Positions 10,886 through 20,940 of a DNA stretch of 53,709 nucleotides are shown in pieces. The stretch is from Chara braunii (Eukaryota; Streptophyta; Charophyceae; Charales; Characeae), in the NCBI GenBank assembly GCA_003427395.1, contig BFEA01000150.1:2433378-2487086 (forward strand). Direction: 5' to 3'. Every line of letters begins with the position of its first letter. Position 1 is the stretch's first letter. The notes beneath the pieces are model-generated. The model was not told where the DNA came from. It saw only the letters and a list, made by a program, of their open reading frames with translations, and made no database searches. A program made the position numbers and the translations under genes.

Positions 10886-11244
10886 TGCTCCTGTTCTCCT
10901 CATCCCAAGTCTGTGTATACCATCATCCAAGGTCCCCCCTCATGACTTCCATGTCATGGAATAAAAAGCAGGATGGGAGCTGAGTGAAAGGAAGGAGACA
11001 AAGGAGGACAGGAGAAGAAGAGACTTTGCCTGTGCCGAGGGAGCTTCCTTGATTTTTCCAGGAGGATATCACATGTTCTTAGCCTATTGACTCCCTCCCT
11101 CTACTTTTCTTATTGACCACTGCTGTCTCTCAGTACCACAACTACCCCTCATCAATCTTGGCCAGAAACCTGGACCTCTACACGACGTTAATAAACCACC
11201 AGCGTTCCCACCGCGTTTGGGTCTCCTCTTTCCCAAACTAGTGT

Positions 11245-11343
11245 CTTCACCCGAATAGATCGCCCGGTTGTTATCGCTGCATCTGGACTGAAATTTGCCC
11301 CAATTACGGCTGTAATGACTGGGCGTTCTCTATTCGGGTGAAG
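11245..11343. repeat. Imperfect inverted repeat (hairpin)
   Basis: CTTCACCCGAATAGA at 11245-11259 pairs perfectly with TCTATTCGGGTGAAG at 11329-11343, and pairing continues with bulges through CGCCC/GGGCG and neighbouring bases. The predicted hairpin is ~99 nt with ~35-bp arms. It could be a small foldback element or a small-RNA precursor. Its location in a transcribed intron would allow transcription. Confidence 0.6.
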
Positions 11344-11899
11344 TCGGCAGGCCCAGATTTTCCCCTGCTGGACTGCCAGAAACAGGTATGTATACATGAC
11401 CTTGTCAGGTGTGGGTGTGGCAGGTCGGTCTGGAGGTAGTGGCCTTTTTTTCTAAGTTCTGGCTGCGTCCCTGGCTGGCATGAGTACCTCCCCATGGCGT
11501 CTACAACTCCAAAACCTATTTGTTTTTCACGAAACCGGGAGCACCGAACCTACGGGTTCTGGTCCTACCGCGTCACGACAGGAGGCGAGAATATGTGACC
11601 TTTGCCGCCGAGATATATATTGCCATCAAGAAGAGGCAATACACTTTCAGATCCATAGGTCCACGGAAGGCCAGTGCGTTAACTGGCGCACCTTGCTCAT
11701 GTCCTGGTGCTTCAAATTTCAAAACTACCTCTCAACCTGTAATTTACCCAAACTGTGGGGCGTAAAAGCATATGCATATGCTGTCAACAATAAAGCTTCC
11801 GCGAGGACTCCCAACCTGTGTGCAAAACATAGAATTTGATGGCTGTACAAGAGGGAAAGCATCTTACAATGCATGGGATCAGTGTGTGAGGACCCAAGT

Positions 11900-12425
11900 G
11901 GACACAGTACAAGGGGTCAACGTCGACACAATATTGGCCCCATGCGAGGGTCCAATGTGAACCCAATAGGGGGCCCAATATGAGGGGCCAGTGTGGACCC
12001 AATATCGGCCCGATATGAGGGGTCAATGTGGTCCCTATTGAGGGATCAATTTGCGCCCAAAATGGGCCCAACACAGTACAAGGGGTCAACGTCGACCCAA
12101 TATTCGCCCAATACGAGGGTCCAGTGTGGACCCAATATTGCCCCAATACGAGGGGCCAATGTGGACCCAATAGGGGGCCCAATATGAGGGGCCAATGAGG
12201 ACCCAATATCGGCCCGATATGAGGGGTCAATGTGGTCCCTATTGAGGGATCAATGTGCACCCAAAATGGGCCCAACACAGTACAAGGGGTCAACGTCGAC
12301 CCAATGTTGGCCCAATACGAGGGTCCACTGTGGACCCAATATTGGCCCAATACGAGGGGCCAATGTGGACCCAATATGGGCCCGATACGAGGGGTCAATG
12401 TGCACCAAGATGGGCCCAACATTTG
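11900..12425. repeat. 35-bp minisatellite with higher-order structure
   Basis: Units of the form GACCCAATATTGGCCCAATA plus CGAGGGGCCAATGTG repeat about 15 times. A variant unit with ACACAGTACAAGGGGTCAAC recurs at 11902, 12071 and 12275. The spacings are 169 and 204 bp and differ by exactly one unit. The array is open for >200 codons on the minus strand because the units lack stops in most frames. I treat that open frame as a by-product of the repeat. Confidence 0.9.
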
Positions 12426-13835
12426 TGAACCCAGTATGTGGGTAGTTCATTGAGGTGTGAAAAAGTTTGTATGTGCGGTACGGTGGTAAGAGTGGAAACA
12501 CGGTGCAGGAGTACGTCATTTGAGGAAGTGCAATGGGGCGATGGGGCCGGAGGTGGATGTTCTGTGAGGTGTGAAGAATATGATATGTGTGGCCCTGATA
12601 ATGCGTCTGGAAAAAGAAAAAAAAAAGATGATGCGTCTTGCAAACCTTGAATGCACTGTTCCTAAGAGAAGAAAAGGAGAATAATATCATAAACTATCAC
12701 GGGCGCTTCCCTGGTTCGAGGAAAGTGGGATGGCGAGCGTGTGAGGTTGATGTTCTGTAAGGTGTGAGAAATATGGTATGTGGGGTGCAATTTGTGTGGA
12801 TCGGGTACGCTTGTGCAAAACCTTGCATCCACTGTTTGTCAGAGGACAATGAGAGAAGAAACTTCAAGGAAGACATTATGAGTCACAAATAAACCGCAAC
12901 GAAGTGGACTTAGCGACCTGAAAAAAGTTCAGTGTTGTTGAGGGTTGCAATAAGACTTTTTACTGACATGCAAGAGGGGGCTGTCAGTGGAGTGCCAGTG
13001 ATGATTGTCAGCAGTAAAGACTCATGTGGCAAAAGGAAGGATGGGCACTATTTACGCAACCCATGTGGCTGAATGGCACAAAGCGGCAACAGCTTGAATC
13101 TGGATGGAATTAGGTGAATAATACTGAATATAATAATATACAATGTTATACATGCAACGTATGCAGTCATGTAAGCGGCCATTTGCGTCCTCGGAAAAAA
13201 AAAAAAAAAAACAAGAAGAAGAAAGGGAAGAGAATGGGCACTGTCTGACAGCCTATGGCAAAAAGGCGAAAGTGCCAGTTCATGTATGTATGTCCGTCTA
13301 GCCAATCTACGACGCTCGTGGGGGAGAGGAGAACAATTTGAGCCCCCTTTTTTTGCGGAGCCTGTGCGTTAATGTTTGATTGAAAGTGTTTGAAAGTGTT
13401 GTTGCCCCAACTGGGGGAAAGAAGGGAAAAAGCCTTCGGAAAGGAGGAAAAGTAGTGCAAAAATAGCGCAGGGGATGCCCGACACATATCTATCGCCCCT
13501 GGTTGTCAAATGGCTGCCCCATTTTAATCAGCGCACCCTAAGCACATGTGGTGACCCGCCGTGTCCACTGGTATCCATTTCTGCCTCTGTCTCTGTGTTT
13601 GTGTTTCAAGCTTTCATCTCTATGTGGCTTCGACCGCTCCTCGTCCAAGTCTATTCCATTTCTGGCCATTTGTTTCAATCTCTGCGGTCTGTCATAAATT
13701 TGGAGAATTTGCTTCTAATCTTAGAACTTTGAAAACGAAAACCGAGTAAAGAAAGAATTGTTGCAATTTTTTTCTGTCAGAACTCAGGTCCAAAAAAAGG
13801 AAAAAAACAAAACAGTGACATGCATGTACCATTCA

Positions 13836-13918
13836 AGGACATGTGTGTAGGGACATGTTTAGGGACGTGTGTAGGGATGTGTTTGGGGACGTGTGTAGGA
13901 CGTGCGGAGGGACATGTG
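13836..13918. repeat. ~14-bp degenerate minisatellite
   Basis: Repeating GGGACRTGTGTA units occur about six times with small variations. Confidence 0.7.
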
Positions 13919-14274
13919 TTTACCATTCAGCCATGAGGATGGGGGTTGATTCACATGTTTCATAGGTCGTTGATAGAAATGAATGAAGTTCAATCAATCA
14001 AACATTTCAAGAAAAGAATTAAAAACAAGCGAGGGCACTCTTGCCTCTGGCTAGGAAAATGCTACGCTGACTTGAGGTCCAGGTGCTGACCGTAGTATGC
14101 CATATGGTGCTTCAATGCCAAATGTTCATAGAGTTCGCAGAAAAAATGACAAAAGTTGGGTGTTTTTTTTTTCCGCCGTAAATTGATCCTGTAATGGACA
14201 ATGTAATGTTTTGCTGAAGCTTGGGTGGGTTGGATGTAACTCTGCTTCTTTACCTTGCCATTGAATTTGAGCAG

Positions 14275-14397
14275 GTGTCTATGAAGACAGAAGCTCGATT
14301 TGTCAGAGATGTGCTGCGGGGAGATGAAGCGTATGAGATTCGATTAAAACTGTTGGAGCACTTGCCAGAAGTTCTCCCCTATAAGGACGATGATTGA
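14275..14397 (+). CDS. BET3: TRAPPC3/BET3, terminal exon
   Basis: The exon encodes VSMKTEARFVRDVLRGDEA, continues to EIRLKLLEHLPE and ends YKDDD before a TGA at 14395-14397. This is the C-terminus of Bet3; land-plant proteins end in a very similar PYKDD(E/D). It starts after an acceptor TTGAGCAG and is in phase 0, matching the exon ending at 7783. The three exons together give ~134 residues of uninterrupted sequence, leaving ~45-50 N-terminal residues unaccounted for. The intact frame, splice sites and conserved residues suggest a functional gene, despite the 6.5-kb intron full of repeats. Confidence 0.95.
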   Translation: MSMKTEARFVRDVLRGDEAYEIRLKLLEHLPEVLPYKDDD

Positions 14398-15014
14398 AGC
14401 CGTTTGCCGGAGTTGATGATCAGAGCGGATGTAGGAGAAATTAGGACCGAAGGTTTCCAGGCACTGGTGTGCGCGGCACGTGGTGGCGAACTCGAATCAT
14501 CTTGAGTTTTCATTTTCTGACTATTCCTTCCCCAGCTCGCGCCTCCCCTTGTGGCCCCTCCCCCCGCCCCCCGCCCCCCCTCCTCCCCCCTACCCTTCCC
14601 ATCCCTCCCCCATTCCGTTGTAAGGTTGTTTCGTACTAATAGGGTTATCCAGTTTAAGTTGTTTGTGAGTGCATTACTGATATTCTTCCTGTTCTCTCAG
14701 CTATGTGTACATGTCCGTCGTTCCGAAGTCGTTTAGTGTCTTGTGTTTCAGACAATTCTTTGTGTGATTGTGAATGATGGGCTGTTGGTATCTATCTGGT
14801 CTCTGTATGGAGACGTTTATGTTGTGATGCTTATAGACTTGTGCATCGGTGTCGAAAAAACTCAGACTCATCACTTAAAACAAGTCATTTGAAAATTGAA
14901 ACAGATCATTTCAAAAATTAAAATGAATAAACAAATCATTTAAAACGAAACGAGAAGCACGAACTCGTTGCTCATATCAGCTTGTGCAGGGATAATTGCT
15001 CCGTATCCTTCACA
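14398..15014 (+). other. BET3 3' flank/3' UTR; C-rich patch
   Basis: The sequence contains a C-rich patch at ~14533-14610 and an A-rich stretch at ~14870-14950. No further coding signal is visible. The 3' UTR end cannot be fixed. Confidence 0.4.
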
Positions 15015-15195
15015 CTTTGGGGCTTGCCACACCACGCACGAGTCGGGAAAAATGTGAGTGCATCTTCCTGGAGAAAGTAGCACGATAGATCCGTTCCTAA
15101 TTTTCTTAGTAACGGACGAATCTTTCTGCCTTCTTCAGGTAGATGCACTCACATTTCTTCTCGTCTCGTTTTGTGCACGGTGTGGCGAGGCCCTT
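15015..15195. repeat. Long imperfect inverted repeat (hairpin)
   Basis: The left arm (GCCACACCACGCACGAG, then AAATGTGAGTGCATCTTCCT) pairs with the right arm (AGGTAGATGCACTCACATTT, then GTGCACGGTGTGGC). Pairing continues inward through GATCCGTTCCTAA and TTAGTAACGGAC to a loop near 15101. The most perfect block spans about 26 bp. The arms are ~85 nt each and ~75-80% complementary by eye. It could be a plant-type miRNA or hairpin-siRNA precursor, or a small foldback transposon. It lies ~0.6 kb downstream of the BET3 stop. Confidence 0.7.
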
Positions 15196-16032
15196 TGTGC
15201 TGTCTCTGCTCCAATGCCTTCTTGAAATCCAAGTGGACAGGGTATCGTGCGGTCAATCCTGGAGGCAAATCCAGAGCAGTTCGAGCAGTGGCGTTGGTGC
15301 AAATAGGACGCAAATTATAAGCAGCAATGGAGCAAACATCCCTCAGATGAACTGACAGTTGTAGGAACAGTCTGCGCTGGGCCAAGTTTCAGAACATGCT
15401 CACAGTAGGAAGACTTTGTGAGGGCATTCTCACATCACATCCTCGAAAATTGCAGAATTGCAAAATCGGCGAGCAGATCCAGGCCTCCTTTTAGGACTCA
15501 ATCTAGCCGCTGATTTTGCGATGTTGCGATTTTGAGGGCCTAGTTTCTGTGCGTATAGTCTGAGTCTTTCTTGGCTGAGCTTTTGAGTCAATTGTTATCG
15601 GATATGTCCAGGCCCTGCTGTACAGTGGTGTGCACCTACAGGGGCCTGGCTGTAATTGTGGTCCCAGACGTTCACGTCTGGGGAAGTTGTTATGCGAGTA
15701 TGCCCTCAAATTATTTTCAGGTTCTTCAGCAGGCGTGCATGTTCTATTGTTTTTTTTTTTTTTTTTTTTTTTTTTTCATGTCCCTTTCGTATGTGAGCAT
15801 GCCCACAAATCCATTCCAACTACTTGCATGTTATGTATCTTACATACGCCTTTGAACGATTTCAACGTTTTTCGGCAATAATGACCGCCGATACATGTGC
15901 GCGTGCATTTGTGTTTAGTATCTTTCGACGAATGGTCCAGGGAGATACACGTGCGCATCGTCAGATGCGCGGCTTTGGTGCCTCATAAGGATATTTTAGG
16001 AATTCCCCAGGAAGAAACTCGCTTGTAGAATT
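15196..16032. other. No gene recognised; poly-T tract
   Basis: A ~26-nt poly-T run lies at ~15751-15776. The rest is unique sequence without recognisable exons. Confidence 0.5.
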
Positions 16033-16163
16033 GTCTTTCGGGACATGCGTTAATATTGGAGCGATACAGAGAATGATGATTAGCATGGCCCCTGTGCTTT
16101 CAACGATGATATCATGATACGCATAAATCAAGAAATGATTAAAAAAATAAAAAAAATAAAAAA
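16033..16163 (+). pseudogene. U6 snRNA processed pseudogene with A-rich tail
   Basis: The sequence begins GTCTTTCGGGACAT, like the U6 5' stem-loop. It keeps GATACAGAGA, GATTAGCATGGCCCCTG, and a degraded 3' end (AAATCAAGAAATGATT). It differs from functional U6 by small insertions, for example an extra ATGAT after ACAGAGA. It ends in (A)7T(A)8T(A)6 instead of the normal U-tract. The upstream sequence shows no plant U6 promoter elements (USE, TATA). It is therefore best read as a LINE-mobilised copy. The (AnT) tail resembles that of the retroelement at 29689-30370. Confidence 0.85.
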
Positions 16164-16474
16164 TCGTTTGTATGATCGTAGTCCAAGAATTGCAGAGCAT
16201 CATTCGACGGGAGGAAGTGGAAGAGTTTCGTCTACACAGTCAGCTGCAGACGGGAAGGAGACTAAGTTGATGAACTTGGAAGACAACATCACACACCTGA
16301 GCAGTATGAATCCATTGCCACTCGGTCGGGTGAGACTAACCAAATGTAGAAAAAGGAAGTGATACAATGTAGAAGAAGTAGGTGATATGATGATAGGCTA
16401 GGGCACGTAGTACCCATTACAAAGAAAAAGAGAAAGCAAAGAAAAAAGGGAAATATGGAAAAGATTTAACATAA

Positions 16475-16640
16475 CCAACGAGCCTCGCTCAATCGGTACA
16501 CCAATGAGCTGTTTGAAGTACAGACCTGAGTTCGATCCCAGATTGCACTGGATGAATGAAAATGAAAAATGATTCTGAATAACCTGCAGCTGGAAAAATA
16601 CAAACAAGAAAGAATCCAAAAGAATCCAAAAGAATCCAAT
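16475..16640 (+). mobile_element. tRNA-derived SINE, family B
   Basis: An A-box-like CTCGCTCAATCGGTACAC and a B-box GAGTTCGATCCC (16528-16539) are spaced as in a tRNA. They are followed by ~60 bp of body and a tail of AAAAGAATCC repeats. The head differs from the family at 4793 and 29689, so a second SINE family is likely. Confidence 0.65.
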
Positions 16641-18670
16641 ACATGTGTCGTGTCGTTCTCCCAGGCAGGGCTTAGGTTTGAAAACACTGAATGAAAGTTA
16701 TAAAACACAACAAGGGCGCTGGACAGTCAATTCGTATTCGCAGTCACTGTGCAGTGTCGTTACCGTGTTATGCTCCGAGTTTTCAAACCTAAGCCCTGTC
16801 TATGAGAGGGACACGACTCACGGATCCTTTTGGATTCTCACCATATTTACGCACTGTAGACGGGAAAGGAATCGGGACGGTTGAAAATGGAGAAGGTGAC
16901 CAGCAGTGGTTGAGTGGGGCATACCATGCGCTATGCGCTAAAGACCCGCAAGCCAAACTGTTCCTTAGGCTCAAGGCCGCTGCGTCTGGTTGCTATGCTG
17001 GGCTAACCACATGCTGTCAACGGGACGGGATGATCTCTTGCTGCTTGACCCAGATCCAGGTCATTGACTATACCGCCTCTTGGTTCAGTGGTCGATCCTC
17101 ACGGCATTGACTTTGCCATCTCTGTTTGTGTCCCTCTCGAGTCAATAATCATGTTGAGTTGTGGACAGGGTCCAGGCTGCACTGATGTTTTGGCTCTGGT
17201 TGTCGGCTGTCCTGCCGATGGTTCTGTCCAGGTCATTAACTACACTGTCTCTGTTCCTGGTCCTTCCACTGGTCCAGTCCAGGACATCAATTACTGTTAT
17301 CTCTGTTCCTGGTCCTTCCACTGGTCCAGTCCAGGACATTACATTATTTCGTGGTTCAACGTCATGCAACCAACTTCTCTCTTCCCTGTGATTCTAGGCT
17401 ATGGTTCTGATGCTGGTCTGGGTCCAGGGCATCCATCAACTGTTCCTGGTCTTTGCACTCATTTTCAATGCCTGTGGCCGTCGTGTCGCCTCAAAGCTCA
17501 TACTCCATCTTCGTCCCGGGCAAGATGAGATGTCTGGCGTGTGTGGTCGCTCGTGGTCGCATTGCATGCATCAAGACATGTATGGCATCCTTCCCTGCTT
17601 CCTTGTCTTCCGCCAGGCCATCTGATGCACTGTGGAGTCTCCGTTCCTGCCATGGCTCCAGGCTGGTTATAATGCTGGTCCTGGTCCAGATCATGAACTG
17701 TTCCTGGTCTATGCACTCTGCCTCTTCCCGGTCTGCCACCACGCCATCAGATGTCCTCCGGATTATCCCTTTTTATTTTTTATTTTATTTTTGTTTGGGA
17801 CCATTTCTCAACTGATGCATGTCATTGTTACGTACCCGTTTGTAGAACTTTCAATCCACGATGAATTCGCACGCACCCATACACGCATCGCATGCAACTG
17901 CGGAGTAGAGACCCGAAGGAGGCAATTCCGCACAAAACCGGAGCGAGAGATGCACAGCGGAAGCTCAATGCCCAAGGAGAAGTGCATGTTAATTTCAGTT
18001 CTGATTTATGCCCGCTCCTCCTCCAATCAATCCACACTACGTAATTCCAAGAATCACAACTGCGTTGGCCGCAACCCCGAACAACCGAAAACAAATGTTC
18101 AACAAAGTATTCAGGAGTCGTCTTCTTCCTCCTCGCCACCTCAGAAGCCCTGGCTATGGCTGCTGTAGAAGCAGAACCCCCAAGCAGTCACCCCCGGGGC
18201 CAATCTGAACTAGACAACCCAACAATCGCCATGCCAGCTCAGCGCCCAGATGGAAGTGCCCCGCTGGAAATTCTCAAGAAAAGAAGAAGAAGACCATTCA
18301 GATGCTTCGAAGAAGAGAGTCTCTCGTGAGGAGGAACTTAAAAAAATATAAAAAAAAAACTGTCACCTGGATGTTGTGGCAGCGGACAAACCCCAAACAA
18401 CGCAGGCGCAGCAAAAGGCTCGCCGCAATGCAGCCCCTACTTCAGGGTGCTTTTCAACAACCTTCACGACCACCAGCTATGGACTTCAAGACGACGAAGA
18501 AGGTGATGAGCTGAATGCCAAAATAGCGCTGCTGCGCTCAATCCTCAACCCGACAGCCTTTTCCCAGCAGAATGCAAATGAAAAAGACCCAAATACCTTT
18601 TCCCTCCCGCTACTTCTAGACTTAGGGCACCATGAGAGCACAGAACTACGGGCCTAGAAATGAAAGGCGG
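16641..18670. other. No confident gene; degenerate coding-like patch
   Basis: A 52-bp duplication (TCTCTGTTCCTGGTCCTTCC) lies at 17248 and 17300. Between about 17990 and 18657 the plus strand has shifting open frames with Lys/Arg/Glu-rich and Gln/Asn/Pro-rich peptides, for example LRSILNPTAF near the end. This looks like a frameshifted old coding sequence. No family is recognised, so I do not call a gene. Confidence 0.35.
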
Positions 18671-18674
18671 AAAA

Positions 18675-18770
18675 AGACAAAATGGAAAGTCTAGTGGTTC
18701 TAACTTCAAGCCTACAGACAAGATTGCCTAGCCACTAACAGGTCGAGGGATCAAGCCCTGTGAGGCTCAA
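18675..18770 (+). mobile_element. Weak tRNA-like fragment adjoining a U6 copy
   Basis: GTCTAGTGGTTCTAAC and GGTCGAGGGATCAAGCCC are spaced like tRNA internal promoter boxes, but both are decayed. It lies next to, and opposite in strand to, the U6 copy at 18825. This may be a chimeric retrocopy or a chance neighbour. Confidence 0.3.
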
Positions 18771-18824
18771 AACGGCAAGAAAACGGACAACCAGTTAGTG
18801 TACACCCGCTGTTAACTTCAAGCT

Positions 18825-18911
18825 CATTGCATCATCCTTGTGCAGGGGCATGGGCCGCATGCTAATCGTCTCTGTATCGTTCCAACGTTAACGGATGTCC
18901 CGCAGGGCAGG
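18825..18911 (-). pseudogene. U6 snRNA pseudogene (3'-truncated)
   Basis: Read on the minus strand it has GCGGGACATCCGTTAACG, TTGGAACGATACAGAGA, GATTAGCATG and CCCCTGCACAAGGATGA. These match U6 in order from the 5' stem-loop to the internal stem-loop. An 8-9 base insertion splits GCATGGCCCC, and the U6 3' domain is replaced by unrelated sequence from about 18825 down. No U6 promoter is seen upstream. It is a dead copy, independent of the one at 16033. Confidence 0.85.
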
Positions 18912-19813
18912 CTATCCCCCGTTTCTACTTGGGCCACAGGGCGTAACTTTCATGGTCTGCATTATCAGTCCACGGCCACACCATGAACAGCACTCCTGTT
19001 TTGGGATGTGGTTCAGATGGAAGGAAGCCAGAGCCAAAAAAAAGAAAAGATGCCTCGACTTAGCACTTGGATGATGCGTGCATGCTGTCGGGAAATGTAG
19101 TAGAATCTGAGTTTCAAAGGTTTATTTTTTGTGTTTTTTTTATTATTATTGGAATCCTATGGGCGAATATGTGATACAGCACAGAAAACTCAGGGTAGCA
19201 CGGCGGGGGAGAGGAGTGGCAGGCGGGGAGAATGCAGAACTGATACGATGCAGGCGGGGAGAGTGCAGAACTGATACGTGGCAGGCGGGCCCTTCTGATT
19301 TGTGTGAATGGTGACCTGGAATGATGAAATATGAACACCAAGGGCCTTGCTGCACTACTCACCGAATGTGTAAAATGAGAATGAATCTTGCCCTAGAACA
19401 TGGCAAGATACGCCACCATATTTCTTGTCTTTTCTGCCTGTGGTGAGTAGCGGAGCTAGGCCCTATGCATGGTATCTTTTCCTCTCACATGAATGCTTGT
19501 GAATTCTTTTTTGTTTTGTCACATCTGTACATTCTGGATGCATGCCGTTTGTGGCAGTGATACTCACTGGAGGTGCAAGAGCAGGGGCGGACCACCAGCA
19601 CAATCATAATGGGGAGGAGGTCGTTTGTTCCGGAGGAGCAAAGGTGTCACCTGCACCGAATCCCTGTTGATCTGATCCTAGCCACGGTGGTCACGTGGGT
19701 AGCCCTGCGGCCCAAGCCGGGGTAGGGGTTTCACCCACAGACCCCTGCTGCGCGGATCCCCGACCCCTGCCCCAGCCAAATCACCCCCGCCCCTGCCCCA
19801 ATCCCGCCACCCC
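18912..19813. other. No gene recognised; 33-bp tandem duplicate
   Basis: Two copies of a ~33-bp unit (GGCGGGGAGARTGCAGAACT) occur at 19217-19290. The last ~130 bp before the gap become strongly C/G-rich. No coding family is visible. Confidence 0.5.
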
Positions 19814-20072
19814 NNNNNNNNNNNNNNNNNNNNNNNNNNNNNNNNNNNNNNNNNNNNNNNNNNNNNNNNNNNNNNNNNNNNNNNNNNNNNNNNNNNNNNN
19901 NNNNNNNNNNNNNNNNNNNNNNNNNNNNNNNNNNNNNNNNNNNNNNNNNNNNNNNNNNNNNNNNNNNNNNNNNNNNNNNNNNNNNNNNNNNNNNNNNNNN
20001 NNNNNNNNNNNNNNNNNNNNNNNNNNNNNNNNNNNNNNNNNNNNNNNNNNNNNNNNNNNNNNNNNNNNNNNN
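19814..20072. other. Assembly gap (259 N)
   Basis: The run of N bases is flanked on both sides by C-rich low-complexity sequence (CCCCTGCCCC, CCCCCGCCCC), which probably caused the gap. Long open frames that cross the gap are meaningless. Confidence 0.99.
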
Positions 20073-20540
20073 CCCCCGCGGCGACCCCCGCCCCCGCCAC
20101 CACTTATCCCGACCCCCACTGGCTGTTGGCCCCGTCCCCGGCCCCGCACCCATGGCTACCCCAGTCCCACCACTGGGGGGTGTGGGCCCAGCGGGTGTCC
20201 AGGGTGGGGCACAAAACCCAATTTTTGGGGTTTAGCCCATGGGGTGCACGCTCTCGCTGCACACCCCCCACTATTGTTTTTTTTTTTTTGGGGGGGGCGG
20301 TCCAGACCCGGGGTTGGGGGTGCCCACCTCCGGGCCCCTGCACCCCTGCGGGCCTTGACAACCCTGATCCTAGCCACATGTTTTTTTGTTTGGTTTTGTT
20401 CTTTGTTTTTTTTTTTTTGTTTTGTTTTGTTCTTCGTTTCGTTTTTTGGGAGGGGGGTGGGGGAGTGCATGTCTCCTTCCACTTCCGCGCCGACCGCAAA
20501 TTGTTTCTTAGAATCACGGTTCTTTGAACTTATTTCACTA
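20073..20540. repeat. GC-rich low-complexity flank with T/G runs
   Basis: C-rich and G-rich runs alternate with poly-T/TTTTG runs (20279-20290, 20390-20440). The phrase TGATCCTAGCCAC occurs on both sides of the gap (19672 and 20364), which suggests that a repeat unit straddles it. No gene is seen. Confidence 0.6.
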
Positions 20541-20794
20541 TACAAAATACAACTGTGAGGAATGTGTCCTCAGGGGCCCCTTGGCAACATGCATATGTTC
20601 TGGACTTCTGGACTATCCACGAGAGGCCCTTATCTCAGCATTTTCCAATGTGGGTCTCAGACAGTTGCTGCATGCCAGTTGGTTGAAGTGCAATGCGGGC
20701 CTCACCCTGGGCTCTTCCAGAAGAAGCAGCTGCGTCAGGTAGTTGAGCCCAAGACGCAGGTGGTTGCGCCCTGGGCACACGCAGTGCGAGTCCG

Positions 20795-20940
20795 AAACAT
20801 CACGAAGTGGCCACGAGCCAATGAGAATGCTGCATTGTCGTCACATCCACATGCAGTGTGAGGCCGACACATCACGAAGTGGCCACAAGCCAATGAGAAT
20901 GCAGCATTGTCGTCACATCCACCCCGCCGGCCAATGCGAA
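20795..20940. repeat. 72-bp tandem duplication
   Basis: Two copies of a unit containing ATCACGAAGTGGCCAC and TTGTCGTCACATCCAC begin near 20799 and 20871. They lie inside a longer minus-strand open frame (21559-20735) that I do not recognise as a gene. Confidence 0.8.

Larger units (their letters stand above)
7784..14274 (+). other. BET3 intron (6.5 kb), repeat-filled
   Basis: The intron lies between the GTAAGG donor and an acceptor ending TTGAGCAG. Its contents are listed separately: an (AAAAG)n tract, SINE pieces, a hammerhead-like foldback, a GT-rich tract, a 35-bp triplicate, an inverted repeat and a 35-bp minisatellite. I see no nested host gene. A nested gene on the minus strand is not excluded, but no family is recognisable. 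Confidence 0.8.

Noticed and set aside
11784-12422. 212-codon minus-strand frame with GPILGPHWP repeats
   Set aside because: Produced by the 35-bp minisatellite and not by coding selection; the unit length shifts frame each time.
16033-16140. Functional U6 snRNA gene
   Set aside because: Insertions in the catalytic core, A-rich tail in place of a U-tract, and no upstream promoter elements.
19678-20558. Long frames of 120-287 codons around 19.7-20.5 kb
   Set aside because: They run through 259 Ns, which cannot show a stop; the flanks are low-complexity C-rich DNA.
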